IMG/VR virus record: IMGVR_UViG_3300042291_000316
Location: 1 to 20,560 of that record
Reading direction: 5' to 3' (one strand)
DNA from: a virus
DNA length: 20,560 nucleotides
Part shown: positions 1 to 8,321 of the stretch, in pieces
Layout: the number at the start of each line of letters is the position of its first letter
How positions within the stretch are numbered: position 1 is the first letter of the stretch
Position numbers and translations under genes: made by a program
The notes under the pieces: generated by a model
Seen by the model: the letters and a program-made list of their open reading frames with translations, nothing else
What the model was told of the DNA's origin: nothing
The model's database searches: none

Positions 1-42
1 CAAAGCCCTAATTTGCATAATTGCATCTTTTGCGTTCATCAT
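1..42 (-). CDS. Start of the next late gene (partial, leaves window)
   Basis: After the protease gene stops there is an ATG ATG pair at 42 and 39, preceded by the A-rich leader AAACAAAAAGA that resembles the leaders of other genes here. The frame stays open to the window edge and reads MMNAKDAIMQIRAL. A gene directly downstream of an XkdF-type protease is often a scaffold-like or capsid gene, but 14 codons are too few to name it. The reading is supported by leader, spacing and strand only. Confidence 0.45.
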   Translation of the reverse strand, partial: MMNAKDAIMQIRAL

Positions 43-78
43 TCTTTTTGTTTAAATATTAATAAAAGATTTTGTTTA

Positions 79-663
79 TCATTTAACCCTTTGCAATATT
101 TCCTTTATTGCATTCATAAGTTCTTGTTCTTTGGTAGGTTTTGTCTTGTAAGTAAACAAACCCTCTACGCTAAAGCCTTTAAATTTACCCTCTTTAACAT
201 CGTTCCATACCTCGTCATTATCTACTTTAAAGCTACCAAACCAACTTCCGTCTGGTGCATCTTCAAACCCTTTCATTGGTAAGATGCCTCTGCTCTCGTC
301 TGTAATAAAGCTTTCAAACATTGTAACACCTTCTACTTGCGCGTTAGGTGAGTGCATCAAGTTTACGTTTGATTGGTAGCCTCTTTTGAAAAACTTTTGA
401 GCAATCTTAAAAATAGTATCTTTAGAGAACACCACATAGTAATCGCCGTAAGTAGCATCGCTCCTAAAGATAGGAACGTCAGCCAACATAAGAGGTCCAG
501 AAATAATACGCTTATCTTCGCTAACAACTTCAAAGCGTTGTTGGTTTTTAAAGGCATTCCAATTCTTTTGAATAGCAGGGCGGTCTACCAATGCGACGTA
601 ATCTACCTCAGCATCGTCGTTCATATCCTCGCTGATGTCTAATAAATAAACAGGTAAGTCCAT
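79..663 (-). CDS. XkdF-like putative prohead protease
   Basis: A 194-residue protein that resembles the phage serine protease XkdF family (named after the PBSX phage-like element). Such proteases mature the head shell by cleaving scaffold and capsid proteins during assembly. Visible family traits are the N-terminal stretch EVDYVALVDRPAIQKNW (near residues 20-35), a central block with MHSPNAQVEGV that carries a plausible catalytic histidine, and a C-terminal block with GFSVEGLF. Length fits a free-standing protease without fused extra domain. The ATG at 663 follows the tape measure stop by about 35 bp. It marks the beginning of the head module, which continues out of the window. The family call is from pattern recognition; the catalytic residues are not verified. 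Confidence 0.75.
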   Translation of the reverse strand: MDLPVYLLDISEDMNDDAEVDYVALVDRPAIQKNWNAFKNQQRFEVVSEDKRIISGPLMLADVPIFRSDATYGDYYVVFSKDTIFKIAQKFFKRGYQSNVNLMHSPNAQVEGVTMFESFITDESRGILPMKGFEDAPDGSWFGSFKVDNDEVWNDVKEGKFKGFSVEGLFTYKTKPTKEQELMNAIKEILQRVK

Positions 664-698
664 AATCTTAAATATTAAGTGTTTTAAATTGTTATCAT

Positions 699-2570
699 TT
701 AACCGAACCTTGCTCTTTGCTGAATAGCTGCAATACGTTGTTGGCTGCTTGTAACATCGCTCTCTACTACATAAGCTCTTGATGTTTGGCTACCTAAAGC
801 ATTAATAGATTGGCTGTCTAAGGTAGTCGTTTGCGCTTGTGGTTGCGGTGGGGCTATCGGTGCTGATGCTGATATGCTCGGAGCAGCTGCGCCACCTTGG
901 ACGCTACCCGTGCCCTTTGCAGAAGGTACTTTAGTAGAAACAATCTTTTTAACGTTCATAATACCCGCAGCAATTACGGCTCCAGCAGTTACAAAACCGA
1001 GCGCACCGCCCTGTCCTAAGGCTTTTGTCGCACCTTGATAGGTATTAATGATAGCTTGTGCAACTGCAATAGCCTTACCTGCTACGCTATTTTGGTCTAC
1101 AATAGCACTCAGGGCATCTAAAGCCATTTGAGTATCAGCTACTTTTTCGTCTAAGCGTTTTTTGTCTTCTGATGCTAACCACTTGTTTACTGCGCTTATG
1201 TTTTCAGCTGAGTTTTTAGTAGCTTCTTGCTGTTGCTGAATACCCTGCAAAGCAAAGTTTGTAGTAGTCGCTACTACTTTCATTTGCCCGTCTATTCGGT
1301 CATTATTTATTTTGTCTTGCTTGTCTTTGTCTTCTTTAGCTTGTGCGGCATCTAAAGCTGCGATTTCTTTTTGTGTTAATATCTTTGCCTTATTTGCAAT
1401 ACCCCTTCTTTTATCGTATTCAGCTAATAAGTCTTCTGTAAGTTTCTTTTCGTCTTGAAGTTGCTTGTCAAGTCTTGCAGACTGTTCTTCTGCTAATTTA
1501 TCAGCATTGGCTTTTGCAGCATCAGACGTTTGCTTGTTTAAGCTTTGTACTGATAATTGATACCCTGCTTGTTTGTTTTTTAAGTCTGCTAATGTTTTAT
1601 CAATAGCTGCAATTTCTTGTTGCCCTTTCTTTTCTGTTTCTTTAGGGTCAAATACTAATCCTGATAGTTTTTCTGCTACGTTAAATTCAAAGCCTTTGCC
1701 AAATACTTGCGCAACTTTATTAACCCCGTCTATTACTAATTGAAGCGGTGCAGTTACAAAATTTAATATCCCTTGTAGTATTTCTTTATTTCGCTTCTCA
1801 GCTGATAGCTGCGCTTGTAATACTATCTTTTGTTGTGCTACTTGTTTTTCAGTTGCACTAATTACTTCGCCTGTTTGCTTAATCTTTAAGTCTAATATCT
1901 CTTTTTCTGACTTGCCTTGAAGCTTTAAGATATTATCTTGACTATCTATTGTCGATAACTTGTCTTGTTGTGCTTTTGCATCTGCTTGTGTATCTGCTAA
2001 AAGCTTCTTTTGTTCTTCACTTACACCACCTACCGCAGCTTTAATATCGTCCCAAAATGCAACAATGCCACCTAAAGCTAACAATAAAGCACCAATGCCA
2101 GTTGCACCAATACCAGCTTTTACGGCTTGAAAGGCTTTGACTGCTCCTGTTCTTAATTCAGTAAAAGTAGAAACAATAGCACCTCTAAATTCAGCTAAGT
2201 TTTGAACTGCATCTCCGATAGCAAGTGCAGACTGTATTTTAGCTAATTGCTTAATTGTGTCTTCTCCTGCAAGTCCTGTAAGTTCTAAAGCCCCTTGAAC
2301 GCCACCATAAGCAGCTGATAAAGCCGATACTGTCTTAGCTGCATTGTCAAGTCTTTGAGTATTTTCTTCTTGCTTTTGATTTGTTAAGTCTTGTAGATTT
2401 GCTAATCTTTTTTGCGCTGCTTCTACTTCTTTGCTATTCTCACCATACTGCGTACCTAAGTCTTCTACTGCTTTCGTAGTTTTCTCAATCTCTTGCCTTA
2501 GTTCTTTTATCGATTTTGAAGCGTCATTCGACTCGACTGTTACGCTAAAACCTACGTTAGTTGTCTGCAT
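699..2570 (-). CDS. Tail tape measure protein
   Basis: A 623-residue protein that should set tail length and be threaded through the tail tube, then act in DNA delivery. The first 90 residues are a charged heptad-like coiled coil (SIKELRQEIEKTTKAVEDL). A hydrophobic Gly/Ala-rich segment lies near residues 152-175 (TGIGALLLALGGIVAFW), a long Lys/Gln/Asp-rich helical region fills residues 185-460, and a second hydrophobic segment lies near 500-545. The C-terminus has a motif I associate with Bacteroidota tape measures (AYVVESDVTSSQQRI). The length would suit a tail of roughly 90 nm by the usual 1.5 angstrom per residue rule. It ends the tail block, downstream of the other large tail genes, which is not the usual siphovirus order. 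Confidence 0.82.
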   Translation of the reverse strand: MQTTNVGFSVTVESNDASKSIKELRQEIEKTTKAVEDLGTQYGENSKEVEAAQKRLANLQDLTNQKQEENTQRLDNAAKTVSALSAAYGGVQGALELTGLAGEDTIKQLAKIQSALAIGDAVQNLAEFRGAIVSTFTELRTGAVKAFQAVKAGIGATGIGALLLALGGIVAFWDDIKAAVGGVSEEQKKLLADTQADAKAQQDKLSTIDSQDNILKLQGKSEKEILDLKIKQTGEVISATEKQVAQQKIVLQAQLSAEKRNKEILQGILNFVTAPLQLVIDGVNKVAQVFGKGFEFNVAEKLSGLVFDPKETEKKGQQEIAAIDKTLADLKNKQAGYQLSVQSLNKQTSDAAKANADKLAEEQSARLDKQLQDEKKLTEDLLAEYDKRRGIANKAKILTQKEIAALDAAQAKEDKDKQDKINNDRIDGQMKVVATTTNFALQGIQQQQEATKNSAENISAVNKWLASEDKKRLDEKVADTQMALDALSAIVDQNSVAGKAIAVAQAIINTYQGATKALGQGGALGFVTAGAVIAAGIMNVKKIVSTKVPSAKGTGSVQGGAAAPSISASAPIAPPQPQAQTTTLDSQSINALGSQTSRAYVVESDVTSSQQRIAAIQQRARFG

Positions 2571-2579
2571 TATTTATCT

Positions 2580-4643
2580 TTAAGGGTATGTAGTTTGTAT
2601 TACTTTTAAAAATGATAATTTAGTAGTGTTATACTCCATTGGGTTAAAATTTTCGACTTTATTAAGTCTAAATAATACTCCGTCTATATATACATATTTA
2701 CTAAAATCTAAATTGAAAATGTCTACTATATCAAGTAGACCAAAGCAACTTAATAGCTTACTATCTTTGCTTGTTATTTCTGCAAGATAAGGACTGTGAT
2801 AATCAGCAAATAAGTTAAATTCTGTAAAATTAGCAGGGCTAAATTGAACTTCTTTAGGCGCACCAAAGTTAATATCACTTGTAGAATTGATAGGGTCGTT
2901 CAAGTGTCCTGCATAACCATAACTTGTATAAGTTCCTAAAGTTGATGTAGTGTCCATTATTTTCCAACTCGATACACCTGTTATTTTCTTTGTCTGCATT
3001 ATACGAATGATGCTCTCCATTCTGTCTTCTGCACTATTAGTGTTTGACTTCTTATAGATAGCAGGAAATACTTTGTCTTGCCCTTGTTCTTGATATAATA
3101 CTGATGCAGCAAATATAACTTCTAAAACATCTGTTTCTTTTACAAAATCAAACTGAGTATCGTAAATTAAATCGCCATATCCTTCTGTGTACTTCTTACG
3201 ATAGTTTTCGTTATAGAAGTCGTTATCTTGTTTGAATTTATAGTTATAGTAACGAGCATTAACCTCACTCATTGGCTTTATGCTTATAGGTTTTGACCTA
3301 TCTACTTTGTTTGTCCAATCTTCTGCGTTATCTGACTTTTCAGGATAAAAAGTAACGTAAGGACTTATTACAAGCTCTTTGTCGTTAAACTTGTTTTCAT
3401 ATACATAAAGGTTAAACATCTTCACGATACTCAAAAAGAAATCTCTTTGAAATATACCTTTAGGGATTGTATCGTTTACTTTAATAGTTTCGCCTAAGTT
3501 TACAGGTACTTGTGTCGGTGTGCTTGTAGTAACACTAAGTTCTCCTAATGTAATATCAACAATAACCCCGTTAGCTACTATTTCAACTTGCATATAGTCG
3601 CCATTCGCAAACGTAACTCCATTAACAGTAAACTCGCAATTAAAAAAACTGCTAACACTTGCATCGAAATCTTGTCTGCCTATTTCTGTGTTATTCTTTT
3701 TAAGTACAACAGAAAAGTTTGGTAATGGCGGATTGTGATAAAAAACGTCGCCTCTTAATAATAGTTGTATGTTAGTTGTAATTGTTGGTGCTGGAACTAC
3801 GCCATAAGTAAACAACTGCCCTAATCCGTCAAGTGTAAAGCTACCTGCCGTTATCATTGTATACTCTACAATAGAACTAAGGTTTGTATTTATCCTAATT
3901 AATTTAGCTGCTGCGTTTAAACTTGTATTATTTAGCGTAGATATGTTAATTTGGTTATGCGGTATGATAAGCCTTTTAAATAAAGGAGTATCAAAAAACG
4001 GACAATTAAATGTATATTCTGTTCCTTCAAATATCTTTTGTATATATTCCCTAACATACAAAGCAGGTCTAAAAGTTGTATATTGAAAGTCCTTTTTAAG
4101 AACTCCGTACTGACCTGTGCTAACGTTCCCGTAATCAATTAAGGGATAGTAATAACCAGAACCACCTGCATTATCCCAACTATTGCTAATATTAGTTACG
4201 TTGTATGTATGATTGTATGCGCTAAAATTTAAATCTTCTAAACGCTGATTACCTAACTGATTAATAAAACCGCCAAGCTCACCAAACACGCTGCATTGAT
4301 ATTCGATAGTTTCTTTATCAATAACTATTTCTAATATTCTTAAAGTGCCTTTAAATATCTGTACTTTGTCAATAAAGATTTTACAGTTAGCTTGTTTAGT
4401 AACGTTGTAATTATAGCCTACGTTTGGTAGTTCATTATAGGTTACGTTAGCGTTATTAAGTTCGAAGATGTAGCCAAAGATAAGGTTATTAGTTGCAGTA
4501 CCTGGTATGCTTATTGTTTTGCTAAAAGAAGTATTGCGGCTACCGAACTCGCTTACGTCATCAATAGCGTAAGTAAACTCGGTAGATATATCTTGCAATA
4601 AATCAATCTTCTGTTCCTCGATGTATATTTCTGTGCTAATCAT
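2580..4643 (-). CDS. Large phage tail/baseplate-type structural protein
   Basis: A 687-residue protein of the type found next to tape measure genes in Bacteroidota phages. It opens with a beta-rich segment (MISTEIYIEEQKIDL) followed by a stretch with conserved look, SRNTSFSKTISIPGTATN (residues 34-51), which I associate with tail-tip or baseplate proteins. The rest is rich in Asn, Tyr, Thr and Ser, as expected for an extracellular beta-structured virion protein. There is no signal peptide or membrane segment. Its ATG shares one base with the stop of the preceding gene (TAATG), so the two are probably translationally coupled. It could be a hub or a receptor-proximal protein; the sequence does not decide. 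Confidence 0.62.
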   Translation of the reverse strand: MISTEIYIEEQKIDLLQDISTEFTYAIDDVSEFGSRNTSFSKTISIPGTATNNLIFGYIFELNNANVTYNELPNVGYNYNVTKQANCKIFIDKVQIFKGTLRILEIVIDKETIEYQCSVFGELGGFINQLGNQRLEDLNFSAYNHTYNVTNISNSWDNAGGSGYYYPLIDYGNVSTGQYGVLKKDFQYTTFRPALYVREYIQKIFEGTEYTFNCPFFDTPLFKRLIIPHNQINISTLNNTSLNAAAKLIRINTNLSSIVEYTMITAGSFTLDGLGQLFTYGVVPAPTITTNIQLLLRGDVFYHNPPLPNFSVVLKKNNTEIGRQDFDASVSSFFNCEFTVNGVTFANGDYMQVEIVANGVIVDITLGELSVTTSTPTQVPVNLGETIKVNDTIPKGIFQRDFFLSIVKMFNLYVYENKFNDKELVISPYVTFYPEKSDNAEDWTNKVDRSKPISIKPMSEVNARYYNYKFKQDNDFYNENYRKKYTEGYGDLIYDTQFDFVKETDVLEVIFAASVLYQEQGQDKVFPAIYKKSNTNSAEDRMESIIRIMQTKKITGVSSWKIMDTTSTLGTYTSYGYAGHLNDPINSTSDINFGAPKEVQFSPANFTEFNLFADYHSPYLAEITSKDSKLLSCFGLLDIVDIFNLDFSKYVYIDGVLFRLNKVENFNPMEYNTTKLSFLKVIQTTYP

Positions 4644-5857
4644 TATCTGAATTGGCTTGTTAAGTATTTACCTACTTCTATTTCAATCTCAAAGTTAAAT
4701 AGTTTGTCTGCACTTTCTAACTTATACTCGTAGTTAGTTGTACTTATTGTAACAGGGAAGTAAGCACCAAGAACCTCCATATATACAATAGGACTCGATA
4801 CAAGCTGAGCCAACCAAGAATAGTCTTGTTCACTAACCCAATCGCTAATAAGCTTATATTTATCCTTATGCTGAATAGCATAGTTGAAAGTTGTTTCGTT
4901 ATATCTGTTATATCCATCTATATTTGTCATTTGCCCACCTACAAGCTGCCAATCGCTTCGCCTGTAAGATGCTCTTTGATACTCGCTCGACCTTCTATTT
5001 ACAAGGGCAAACTTCTTTGTGTCCCAACCGCCTAATCTATTAAGGAACTCAAGGTTAAATTGTTGGTATTTAGGATAGCACTTATGTCTTATCTTAATAA
5101 CCCTTGTCTTTGCTATGCCTCTTTTTAAATAGAAATTATAGCCGTAAGTATTCTCGTTAATTATAGTTCCAGATGCCCAATCGTTTATATGCCCTGCTTG
5201 TAGGTTAAACATATTAAATTGTCCGTTCAATGTTATGTTACCCGATACAGTATTAGTAACTGCCTCATTTTGTCCTACTACTTCAACCCAAGCAGAATAA
5301 CCGCCCGTTGCTATTCGTAAAAACGTAATGTAAAAGTTATCTCCGTATTCAAGCGTTATGTTATCCGTATCACGTTCTGTTAAGAAATCATCTGTAAAGT
5401 TTTCCAATAGTAAATTATCGTAATAGTCCGATAGCACTAAAGGTGTTTTGTTTTTAGTTAAAAATACGTCGGCAAACAATGGCGGTACAAAGTTGTATGC
5501 TGAGAAGTTACCAGACGCTAAGTTTGTAGTCGTTACACCGCTTACTTCTTCTCCTATTCTTAATTGATAATCTACTTTAATCTTGTCATTTGAAGCTACA
5601 AGTATTGAGTTACCCGAAGGCTCGAAATAGTTAGTAACGAAACTTCTAACCATTGGCGAAGCGTTAAACACTCCGTAGCTACCTTCTGCACTTGGTGAAG
5701 GGAATACTTTAGAACGTATTACTTGACTTCCATTGATGTATACGTCATACACAAATTTAAAGTTAGTAGTTCCGCTATTAGTAGAACTTGATACAAACCA
5801 AAGGTTATCGTGCATAGACGAATAAGGTGCAGGACTACTTGTTACTGTTATTGCCAT
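4643..5857 (-). CDS. Tail structural protein (beta-rich)
   Basis: A 404-residue Asn/Ser/Tyr-rich protein with alternating beta-type sequence, no membrane segment and no recognisable enzyme motif. The N-terminus reads MAITVTSSPAPYSSMHDNLW, similar in style to tail proteins of Bacteroidota phages. The C-terminal part has several aromatic-rich segments (KRGIAKTRVIKIRHKCYPKY, NYEYKLESADKLFNFEIEIE). Its start lies 23 bp inside the end of the upstream gene and its stop overlaps the next ATG by one base, so it sits in a tight structural operon. A tail-tip, distal tail or adhesin role is plausible from position; the exact role is unknown. Confidence 0.6.
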   Translation of the reverse strand: MAITVTSSPAPYSSMHDNLWFVSSSTNSGTTNFKFVYDVYINGSQVIRSKVFPSPSAEGSYGVFNASPMVRSFVTNYFEPSGNSILVASNDKIKVDYQLRIGEEVSGVTTTNLASGNFSAYNFVPPLFADVFLTKNKTPLVLSDYYDNLLLENFTDDFLTERDTDNITLEYGDNFYITFLRIATGGYSAWVEVVGQNEAVTNTVSGNITLNGQFNMFNLQAGHINDWASGTIINENTYGYNFYLKRGIAKTRVIKIRHKCYPKYQQFNLEFLNRLGGWDTKKFALVNRRSSEYQRASYRRSDWQLVGGQMTNIDGYNRYNETTFNYAIQHKDKYKLISDWVSEQDYSWLAQLVSSPIVYMEVLGAYFPVTISTTNYEYKLESADKLFNFEIEIEVGKYLTSQFR

Positions 5858-6506
5858 TTGATATTCTAATTATTTTTAATTCAAAGTCATCGCCTAAAGC
5901 GGCTGAAACATCATTTCTAAATTTCTCGCTTTCAAAGACTTGCGTAACTGCGTTTGTGAAGTAATTAGTAGTTTTTATACCTTTTCTATGTATACTTCGA
6001 GCTATCAAGAATGCAAGACTTTTGCTATCTGTCATAGCTTTTTGCTCTACTCCAAGCTTTGTGTACTTTTTAACTGATACTGCTTTTAAGTTGTTTTGTT
6101 CTATCCAAAGCTTAATATTCTTGATAGGTACAGACTTCTTGCTTGTCTTAAATTTAAAACGAGTGTTTGGATTAGCTTTTTTGTTATCAGTACCTAAAAC
6201 CCCTTCGTCTACAAATTCAAAATATTCAACTTGTGGACTATCTCTTTTGTAACCTACTTCTAAGATGTACTTAGTGCCAAACTTAACTACGACAGGTATC
6301 TCAGGTCTTGCTAAAGCACCAGAAGATATTGAGTTTGTTTTTCTTAAGTTGCTTACAATAGCATCGTTAAACGCTTGACCATATAAAGCAAGAGTTTCCT
6401 CTAAAATAGGCAAACCTATTTCGTCGCCAACTGCTAATGGCTTAAAACCAAGCTTTTGTATAAACTGGTCCCGTAACGCTTGTCTTTGTGCTGAACTTAT
6501 ACTCAC
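5835..6506 (-). CDS. Hypothetical structural protein, possible tail completion type
   Basis: A 223-residue basic protein with a helical N-terminus (AQRQALRDQFIQKLGFK), a middle beta segment and a basic stretch around residues 105-150 (TRFKFKTSKKSVPIKNIKLW). The pattern AFLIARSIHRKGIKTTNYF near residue 165 recalls minor tail or head-tail completion proteins of the HK97 gp10 type, but the match is weak. The only start in reach is a GTG at 6506. It follows a terminator-like hairpin and so may head its own transcript, though I see no promoter. Placement after the tail chaperone rather than before it is unusual for a completion protein. Confidence 0.5.
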   Translation of the reverse strand: MSISSAQRQALRDQFIQKLGFKPLAVGDEIGLPILEETLALYGQAFNDAIVSNLRKTNSISSGALARPEIPVVVKFGTKYILEVGYKRDSPQVEYFEFVDEGVLGTDNKKANPNTRFKFKTSKKSVPIKNIKLWIEQNNLKAVSVKKYTKLGVEQKAMTDSKSLAFLIARSIHRKGIKTTNYFTNAVTQVFESEKFRNDVSAALGDDFELKIIRISNGNNSNK

Positions 6507-6541
6507 GATAATAAATATAAGATAGTTATAAAAATAACTAA

Positions 6542-6561
6542 CCCCACCAAAATTGGCAGGG
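6542..6561 (-). terminator. Candidate intrinsic terminator after the tail chaperone
   Basis: On the minus strand CCCTGCCA, loop ATTT, TGGTGGGG form an 8-bp stem that uses two G-U pairs, followed by TTAGTTATTTTT. It lies between the end of the frameshifted chaperone frame (6579) and the GTG start at 6506. An alternative larger hairpin uses TAACCCC and GGGGTTA at the outer edges (about 6539-6581). The interrupted T tract makes it a moderate candidate. Confidence 0.45.
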
Positions 6562-6578
6562 CTTGTCTATTTGAGGGG

Positions 6579-7336
6579 TTATTTTAGTTTTCTATGCTGT
6601 TCTTTGTCATAATCAGCTTTCGCTTTTAGATAAGATAGCGTATTTAAGAACTCAATCGTACTCAGTTCGTATGATTGTTCTACTGTGATATTCTCGTGGT
6701 CTGCAACAGATTTGGCGCAATACTGCCATCCAAAATCACGCATAAAGTTTGAACCGCCTGGTCTGCTACTTCCTTCGTCAGTCCGCTCTCCATCATTTCC
6801 TTTGCCAAATAATCCTTCGAAATTTCTATCCAATTTCTGTATACTTGATAAAAAAAAACAATGGAATAGTAAATATGAACAAATTTAGCTCCTAACATAT
6901 CTTCTGCATATTCGCTATGCTTCGAAGCGTCATACTTGTCATCGACCCATTTGCCGTACCAATTTTTCTTTTGTGGCATTACCATTGAAGCTGCAATCTT
7001 ATGTAAATTGCCTATTAAATCGCTGCTAAACACTTTGCTTTCTATATATCTTGCTGCGTTAATCTTAAAGACATCATAGATAAATCTGTATCTTTTGCCG
7101 TTTATTTCTGCGAATTTAATAGGCTCTCCCTTAGGTTCTGTACTAACAAAATCTAATGTATTGCGTAAGTTGTTAAACTGCATAACGCTTAGATTGTCTA
7201 CTTGTGCGTCTGTTAGATTGTATACAATACTTACAAGCTTAGTTTGTATATCAAGCTTTGTCCAATCGCTTTGAGGCTTAGTAATTATTGGATAGATTTG
7301 TTGATACTGCCAAACTGTGATTTCGTTCCAAGTCAT
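6579..7336 (-). CDS. Frameshifted long form of the tail assembly chaperone (putative)
   Basis: This is the inferred product of a -1 ribosomal slip from the 218-codon frame into the frame ending at 6579, giving about 252 residues. The slip heptamer T TTT TTT lies in the right phase inside a run of nine T (minus strand, 6858-6850). The -1 frame is open from the slip to 6579. Its last 45 residues look like real protein (VADHENITVEQSYEL and a Lys-rich helical end YLKAKADYDKEQHRKLK). Fusions of this kind (gpG-gpT of lambda) are widespread in long-tailed phages and help assemble the tube around the tape measure. The residues read just after the slip (about 30) look less protein-like, and a separate short gene from the ATG at 6743 is an alternative. 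Confidence 0.5.
6680..7336 (-). CDS. Tail assembly chaperone, zero-frame product
   Basis: A 218-residue protein starting MTWNEITVWQYQQIYPII, whose acidic/aromatic helical character and place before the large tail genes fit a tail assembly chaperone. Such proteins bind the tape measure and recruit tube subunits, and are absent from the finished virion. The start ATG overlaps the stop of a small upstream frame (ATGA). Codons 160-162 (V-F-F) fall in a nine-T run that fits a -1 slippery site. Unlike lambda gpG, the zero frame does not stop soon after the slip but runs another 56 codons with protein-like sequence (KDYLAKEMMESGLTKEVADQ). Identification rests on style and context. Confidence 0.6.
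   Translation of the reverse strand: MTWNEITVWQYQQIYPIITKPQSDWTKLDIQTKLVSIVYNLTDAQVDNLSVMQFNNLRNTLDFVSTEPKGEPIKFAEINGKRYRFIYDVFKINAARYIESKVFSSDLIGNLHKIAASMVMPQKKNWYGKWVDDKYDASKHSEYAEDMLGAKFVHIYYSIVFFYQVYRNWIEISKDYLAKEMMESGLTKEVADQAVQTLCVILDGSIAPNLLQTTRISQ
6850..6858 (-). promoter_or_regulatory. Candidate -1 ribosomal frameshift slippery site (T9)
   Basis: The minus strand reads G TTT TTT TTT A here. In the zero frame the codons are GTT TTT TTT TAT, so the heptamer T TTT TTT is in the phase needed for a -1 slip. The shifted frame continues TTT TTA TCA and is open to 6579. Confidence 0.5.
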
Positions 7337-7425
7337 TTTCTGAGTTTTAACATTAGCTCATAAGCAAGATGCCCACCTATGTAAGCTAACGCTGCCAAAG
7401 GTAAGCAAATTGCAAAGAAGTACAA
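7333..7425 (-). CDS. Very small membrane protein (putative)
   Basis: A 30-codon frame starting with TTG at 7425 that reads MYFFAICLPLAALAYIGGHL and ends ELMLKLRK. It is one membrane-spanning segment with a basic C-terminal tail. It fills the otherwise empty gap between two genes and ends in a perfect ATGA overlap with the chaperone start. That junction type and the membrane-like composition argue that it is real. The absence of an ATG is the main doubt. Function unknown. Confidence 0.42.
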   Translation of the reverse strand: MYFFAICLPLAALAYIGGHLAYELMLKLRK

Positions 7426-7433
7426 TATTTTTA

Positions 7434-7898
7434 TTACTTTAATGATACGGCTACACTTGTTGTGCTACTTTTGGCAGGTGGGTAAACTTTGGTAACCTCG
7501 CCTGTAACTCCGTTAATAATGTCAAGTCCAGAATGAGGTACTTTTTTTAAGAACTCTTCCATATCCTTTTTGCGCTTAGTAGCATCGTTATAGTCAGCCA
7601 TAATTTCCTCGTATGCAGGACTTTCGCATTTGCTAAAGTCATACTTAACGCCTACTTCTCTAATGTTGAACTTTGCACTCATATACTCAAAGTCCTTGCC
7701 ATTAAGTACGGCTGCTTGTAATACTGCATCTTTATAGTCCTTATTTGCCTTTAGGGTTTCAAGCATATCCTCTAAGGCTTTAACCTGAAGATGTGTTTTT
7801 AACGGGTCAAGTTCCCCTGCGTTTAAGCGTTCAATTAATTGGTGGGTAAACTCCACTCGTTGTTCTTTTGTTGTTTCAAAGATTTGTTGTAGTTCCAT
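7434..7898 (-). CDS. Conserved phage hypothetical protein, helical
   Basis: A 154-residue protein counted from the ATG at 7898, which follows the leader AAAACTAAACAA; a longer version from 7934 would overlap the upstream gene and has no such leader. The first 100 residues are strongly helical and charged (LDPLKTHLQVKALEDMLETL). The rest contains VKYDFSKCESPAY, a Lys-rich helix and a conserved-looking tail, TGEVTKVYPPAKSSTTSVAV. I recall similar tails in Bacteroidota phage proteins but no assigned function. It is the last gene of the small-gene cluster before the tail module. It could be a virion-assembly helper or a regulator; nothing in the sequence decides. Confidence 0.7.
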   Translation of the reverse strand: MELQQIFETTKEQRVEFTHQLIERLNAGELDPLKTHLQVKALEDMLETLKANKDYKDAVLQAAVLNGKDFEYMSAKFNIREVGVKYDFSKCESPAYEEIMADYNDATKRKKDMEEFLKKVPHSGLDIINGVTGEVTKVYPPAKSSTTSVAVSLK

Positions 7899-7902
7899 TT
7901 GT

Positions 7903-8112
7903 TTAGTTTTGGTTAAAATATTCTGGATAGTCAAGTAATTTGAATTTACCCGTTTGTTTTAATTTGTTTAATTTTCTCCATAAATACATATAAGATATTT
8001 TACAATCTTTACTCAATTTGCTTATATTTTTATTGTGATTATAGTAAGCTTTTAAAAGTTCTATTTCAAACCAATGCATACTATTAATCAATTTTTTTAT
8101 ATCTGCATTCAT
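7903..8112 (-). CDS. Small helix-turn-helix protein
   Basis: A 69-residue basic protein with a probable helix-turn-helix: KNISKLSKDCKISYMYLWRK (residues 28-47) has the spacing of two helices joined by a tight turn, as in homeodomain-like or sigma region 4-like DNA-binding units. A first helix (IKKLINSMHWFEIELLKAY) precedes it. The ATG at 8112 overlaps the stop of the gene upstream (ATGA), so it is translated in the same operon. Its place between the terminase promoter region and the structural genes suggests a transcription regulator, for instance of late genes; this is inference. Confidence 0.62.
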   Translation of the reverse strand: MNADIKKLINSMHWFEIELLKAYYNHNKNISKLSKDCKISYMYLWRKLNKLKQTGKFKLLDYPEYFNQN

Positions 8113-8321
8113 ATTGTTTCGGGTTTATAGTTATCAATGTCAAAAAAGCCGATTTTTGACTTATGTTCTGGTCGCCTTAATCTACGCTTAGAAGGTTCGT
8201 AACCCTTCTCGTTGCAATAGGTAAGTATCTCAAGATAGGTAGCATCAATGTTATTCATCATTATGCTAATCGGCTCACTTGCGTAATATTTGTCTATGTA
8301 ATCTTTTGTGCTTTGGGTCAT
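8109..8321 (-). CDS. Hypothetical small basic protein
   Basis: A 70-residue protein from the ATG at 8321 (leader TTAAACACA). A TTG seven codons upstream is in frame but has no leader and lies deeper in the preceding small gene. The N-terminal half is helical (STKDYIDKYYASEPISIMMN), and the middle is very basic (SKRRLRRPEHKSK). The half ILTYCNEKGYEPSKRRLRR may be a short DNA-binding helix pair, but there is no clear motif. It overlaps the following HTH gene by four bases and the preceding 41-residue frame by 47 bases. Function unknown. Confidence 0.6.
   Translation of the reverse strand: MTQSTKDYIDKYYASEPISIMMNNIDATYLEILTYCNEKGYEPSKRRLRRPEHKSKIGFFDIDNYKPETI

Noticed and set aside
3110-3117. 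TATATTTG, a -7-like element inside the 687-residue tail gene
   Set aside because: It is inside coding sequence and the nearest TTTG is at the wrong offset; such octamers are expected by chance in AT-rich DNA.
7899-7934. Longer version of the 154-residue gene
   Set aside because: The 12 extra codons lie in the end of the HTH gene and the ATG at 7898 has the AAACAA leader.
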